A stretch of DNA of 64,000 nucleotides from Jatrophihabitans_A lederbergiae (lineage in GTDB: Bacteria > Actinomycetota > Actinomycetes > Mycobacteriales > Jatrophihabitantaceae): the NCBI RefSeq assembly GCF_031845305.1, contig NZ_JAVREH010000006.1, forward strand, positions 1 to 64,000, read 5' to 3'. The position numbers and the translations under genes were made by a program. The notes under the pieces are model-generated. The model saw only the letters and a list, made by a program, of their open reading frames with translations. It was not told the origin of the DNA and did no database searches. Below, piece after piece: positions 62,056 through 64,000 of the stretch; the stretch's first letter is position 1, and every line of letters starts with the position of its first letter.

Positions 62056-64000
62056 TCAGCTGCAGCCAGATGTGCTGCCGCACCCCTCGCAGACGAAGCA
62101 GGAACCGGCCGGGCGCATCTTCGTCCCGCAGTTCATGCAGAGCGGCGCGTCGGCCGACACGCCGATGATGGACTCCAGCAGCTCGGTGGAGCTGTGCACG
62201 TCCGACTTCACCTCGGCCGTGACCTGCGGCTTGCGCTCGGTCACCGGCACCGACTGGGCCAAGGCCTCGAGGTCGTCCTCGGTCTCGCTGGTCGGCGCGT
62301 AGCTGCCGGTGTCGAGCTGGCGGGACCGCTCCTCTGCGGTGTAGATGCCGAGTGCCGACCGGGTGTCGAAGGGCAGGTAGTCCAGCGCCAGCCGCCGGAA
62401 GATGTAGTCCACGATCGACTGCGCCATCCGGATGTCCGGGTCATCGGTCAAACCGGCCGGCTCGAAGCGCATGTTCGTGAACTTCGAGACGTAGGTCTCC
62501 AGCGGAACGCCATGCTGCAGGGCGATCGAGATGGCGATGGAGAAGGCGTCCATCACGCCGGCCAGCGTCGACCCCTGCTTGCCCAGCTTGAGGAACACCT
62601 CGCCCAGGCCGTCGTCGGGGTACGAGCCGGCGGTCAGGTAGCCCTCTGCCCCGCCGACAGCGAAGGACACGGTCTGGGACGGACGGGACTTGGGGAGCCG
62701 CCGGCGAACCGGGTGGTACTCGACAACCGGAGCAGCCTCGGGGGTCGCGACGGCGTCCTGCTTGGCGCCCTTGCCGGCTGACAGCGGCTGACCGACCTTG
62801 CAGTTGTCGCGGTAGACCGCGAGCGCCTTCAGCCCGAGCTTCCAGCCCTGGTAGTAGACGTCGGCGATGTCCTCGACGGTGGCCGACTCCGGCAGGTTGA
62901 CGGTCTTCGAGATCGCCCCGGAGAGGAACGGCTGGGTGGCGGCCATCATGCGCACGTGACCCATCGCGCGGATCGCCCGGGCGCCCATCGCGCAGTCGAA
63001 GACGTCGTAGTGCTCCGGCCTGAGGCCCGGCGCGTCCTGCACGTGTCCGTGCTCGCCGATGAACTCGACGATCGCCTCGATCTGCTCCTGCTGGTAGCCG
63101 AGTGCCTTGAGCGCCCGCGGCACCGTCTGGTTGACGATCTGCATCGAGCCGCCGCCGACCAGCTTCTTGAACTTGACCAGCGCCAGGTCCGGCTCGATCC
63201 CGGTCGTGTCGCAGTCCATCATCAGGCCGATGGTCCCGGTGGGGGCGAGCACCGACGCCTGGGCGTTGCGCCAGCCGTTGTCGGCACCGATCTTGAGGCA
63301 CTTGGCCCACTCGGCGGTAGCGTGCGCGAGCACCGACTTGTCGGTCTCGTGGAAGAACCGGACCGAGTCGTTGGCGGCCGCGTGCTTGCGCATCACCCGG
63401 GCGTGGCCCTCGGCATTGCGGGCGAAGCCGTCGTACGGGCCGACCACGCCGGCCAGCTCCGCGGAGCGGCGGTATGCGGTACCGGTCATCAGCGAGGTGA
63501 TGGCGCCGGCCATCGCGCGGCCTGCGTCCGAGTCATACGCCAGGCCCGAGGCCATCAGCAGCGCGCCGAGGTTGGCGTAACCGATACCGAGCTGCCGGTA
63601 GGCGCGGGTGTTGATGCCGATGGACTCCGTCGGGAAGTCGGCGAAGCAGATCGAGATATCCATCGCCGTGATGATCAGCTCGACGGCCTGGACGAACTTC
63701 TCCGAGTCGAAGCTGTTGCCCTCGCCCAGGAACTTCATCAGGTTCAGCGAGGCGAGGTTGCAGGACGTGTTGTCCAGGCTCATGTACTCCGAGCACGGGT
63801 TCGAGGCGGTGATCCGGCCCGACTCCGGGTTCGTGTGCCAGTCGTTGATGGTGTCGTCGTACTGGATGCCCGGGTCGGCGCACTCCCACGCGGCCTTGGC
63901 GACCTTGTTGAAGAGGCCCTTGGCATCGACGGTCTCGATGACCTCGTGCGTCGTACGAGCACGCAGCCCGAACTGGCCACCCTCTTCGACGGCGCGCATG
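62056..64000 (-). CDS. nrdJ: Vitamin B12-dependent ribonucleotide reductase, 3' part
   Basis: At least 647 residues; the 5' part lies beyond the window. Class II catalytic barrel: NPCSEYMSLDNTSCNLAS (cysteine, Asn and Glu of the active site), LAPTGTIGLMMDCDTTG, and the loop KLVGGGSMQIVN. The C-terminal zinc ribbon CMNCGTKMRPAGSCFVC and a terminal GCS supply the reducing cysteines. Reduces ribonucleotides to deoxyribonucleotides using adenosylcobalamin, independent of oxygen. The start and any B12 riboswitch are outside the window. Confidence 0.95.
   Translation of the reverse strand, partial: MRAVEEGGQFGLRARTTHEVIETVDAKGLFNKVAKAAWECADPGIQYDDTINDWHTNPESGRITASNPCSEYMSLDNTSCNLASLNLMKFLGEGNSFDSEKFVQAVELIITAMDISICFADFPTESIGINTRAYRQLGIGYANLGALLMASGLAYDSDAGRAMAGAITSLMTGTAYRRSAELAGVVGPYDGFARNAEGHARVMRKHAAANDSVRFFHETDKSVLAHATAEWAKCLKIGADNGWRNAQASVLAPTGTIGLMMDCDTTGIEPDLALVKFKKLVGGGSMQIVNQTVPRALKALGYQQEQIEAIVEFIGEHGHVQDAPGLRPEHYDVFDCAMGARAIRAMGHVRMMAATQPFLSGAISKTVNLPESATVEDIADVYYQGWKLGLKALAVYRDNCKVGQPLSAGKGAKQDAVATPEAAPVVEYHPVRRRLPKSRPSQTVSFAVGGAEGYLTAGSYPDDGLGEVFLKLGKQGSTLAGVMDAFSIAISIALQHGVPLETYVSKFTNMRFEPAGLTDDPDIRMAQSIVDYIFRRLALDYLPFDTRSALGIYTAEERSRQLDTGSYAPTSETEDDLEALAQSVPVTERKPQVTAEVKSDVHSSTELLESIIGVSADAPLCMNCGTKMRPAGSCFVCEGCGSTSGCS

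Overview
High-GC actinobacterial chromosome segment. Actinobacterial marker families (DUF3039, DUF3099, DUF4192, DUF7455, a SigB-like sigma factor, an IdeR-type iron regulator, a B12-dependent ribonucleotide reductase) together with dense GTG starts and 4-bp start/stop overlaps point to a non-mycobacterial actinomycete. I cannot assign a genus from sequence alone.

Layout. (1) 0.1-6.7 kb is a decayed, once translationally coupled operon: two ATP-grasp ligases, a class V PLP enzyme fused by deletion to an SDR/reductase tail, a DinB-like protein, a methyltransferase, an MFS exporter and a PIG-L deacetylase, nearly all with frameshifts, followed by a truncated secreted protein. (2) 7-18 kb holds a DUF1360 protein, an ArsR/SRPBCC pair, a YtfQRT-YjfF-like sugar ABC transporter with a DeoR regulator, and a large frameshifted Tat-exported glutaminase-like/LamG protein. 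(3) 18-21.5 kb is an efeUOB iron uptake operon behind a good IdeR box. (4) 21.6-38 kb is mostly core genome: helicase, BrkB, small DUF proteins, dtd, sigma factor, PHP protein, sulfurtransferase, ideR, DUF4192, Nudix, yaaA, VOC. (5) 37-54 kb is an apparently undescribed terpenoid/meroterpenoid glycoside gene cluster. (6) 54-64 kb has exonuclease III, an FNT channel, an LLM flavin enzyme, a DUF3352 protein, a GlxA-type regulator, a rhodanese plus frameshifted MFS pair, and the 3' part of nrdJ.

The terpenoid cluster is the highlight. Nine genes from 41.3 to 51.5 kb all run on the + strand with overlapping stop/start codons: O-methyltransferase-like protein, glycosyltransferase (frameshifted), polyprenyl diphosphate synthase, UbiA prenyltransferase, squalene-hopene/oxidosqualene-type cyclase, HisC-type aminotransferase, macrolide-type glycosyltransferase, P450 and an ANT-like nucleotidyltransferase. 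Around them lie idi plus a Zn alcohol dehydrogenase, a second P450, a TauD dioxygenase, a second ANT-like nucleotidyltransferase and an epoxidase-like flavin monooxygenase. A consistent reading (inference) is: Idi balances IPP and DMAPP, the synthase makes a C20 or longer chain, UbiA loads it on an unknown acceptor, the flavoenzyme epoxidises it, the cyclase folds it, oxidases and the methyltransferase-like protein decorate it, and one or two glycosyltransferases add sugar. The nucleotidyltransferases may give self-resistance. The cyclase is odd: its DxDD catalytic motif is replaced by an oxidosqualene-cyclase-like but Asp-less segment.

Caution: single-base frameshifts occur in several otherwise good genes (15.5, 16.9, 42.5, 61.1, 61.6 kb) and are very dense in 0.1-6.6 kb. 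Without reads I cannot separate true pseudogenes from assembly errors.
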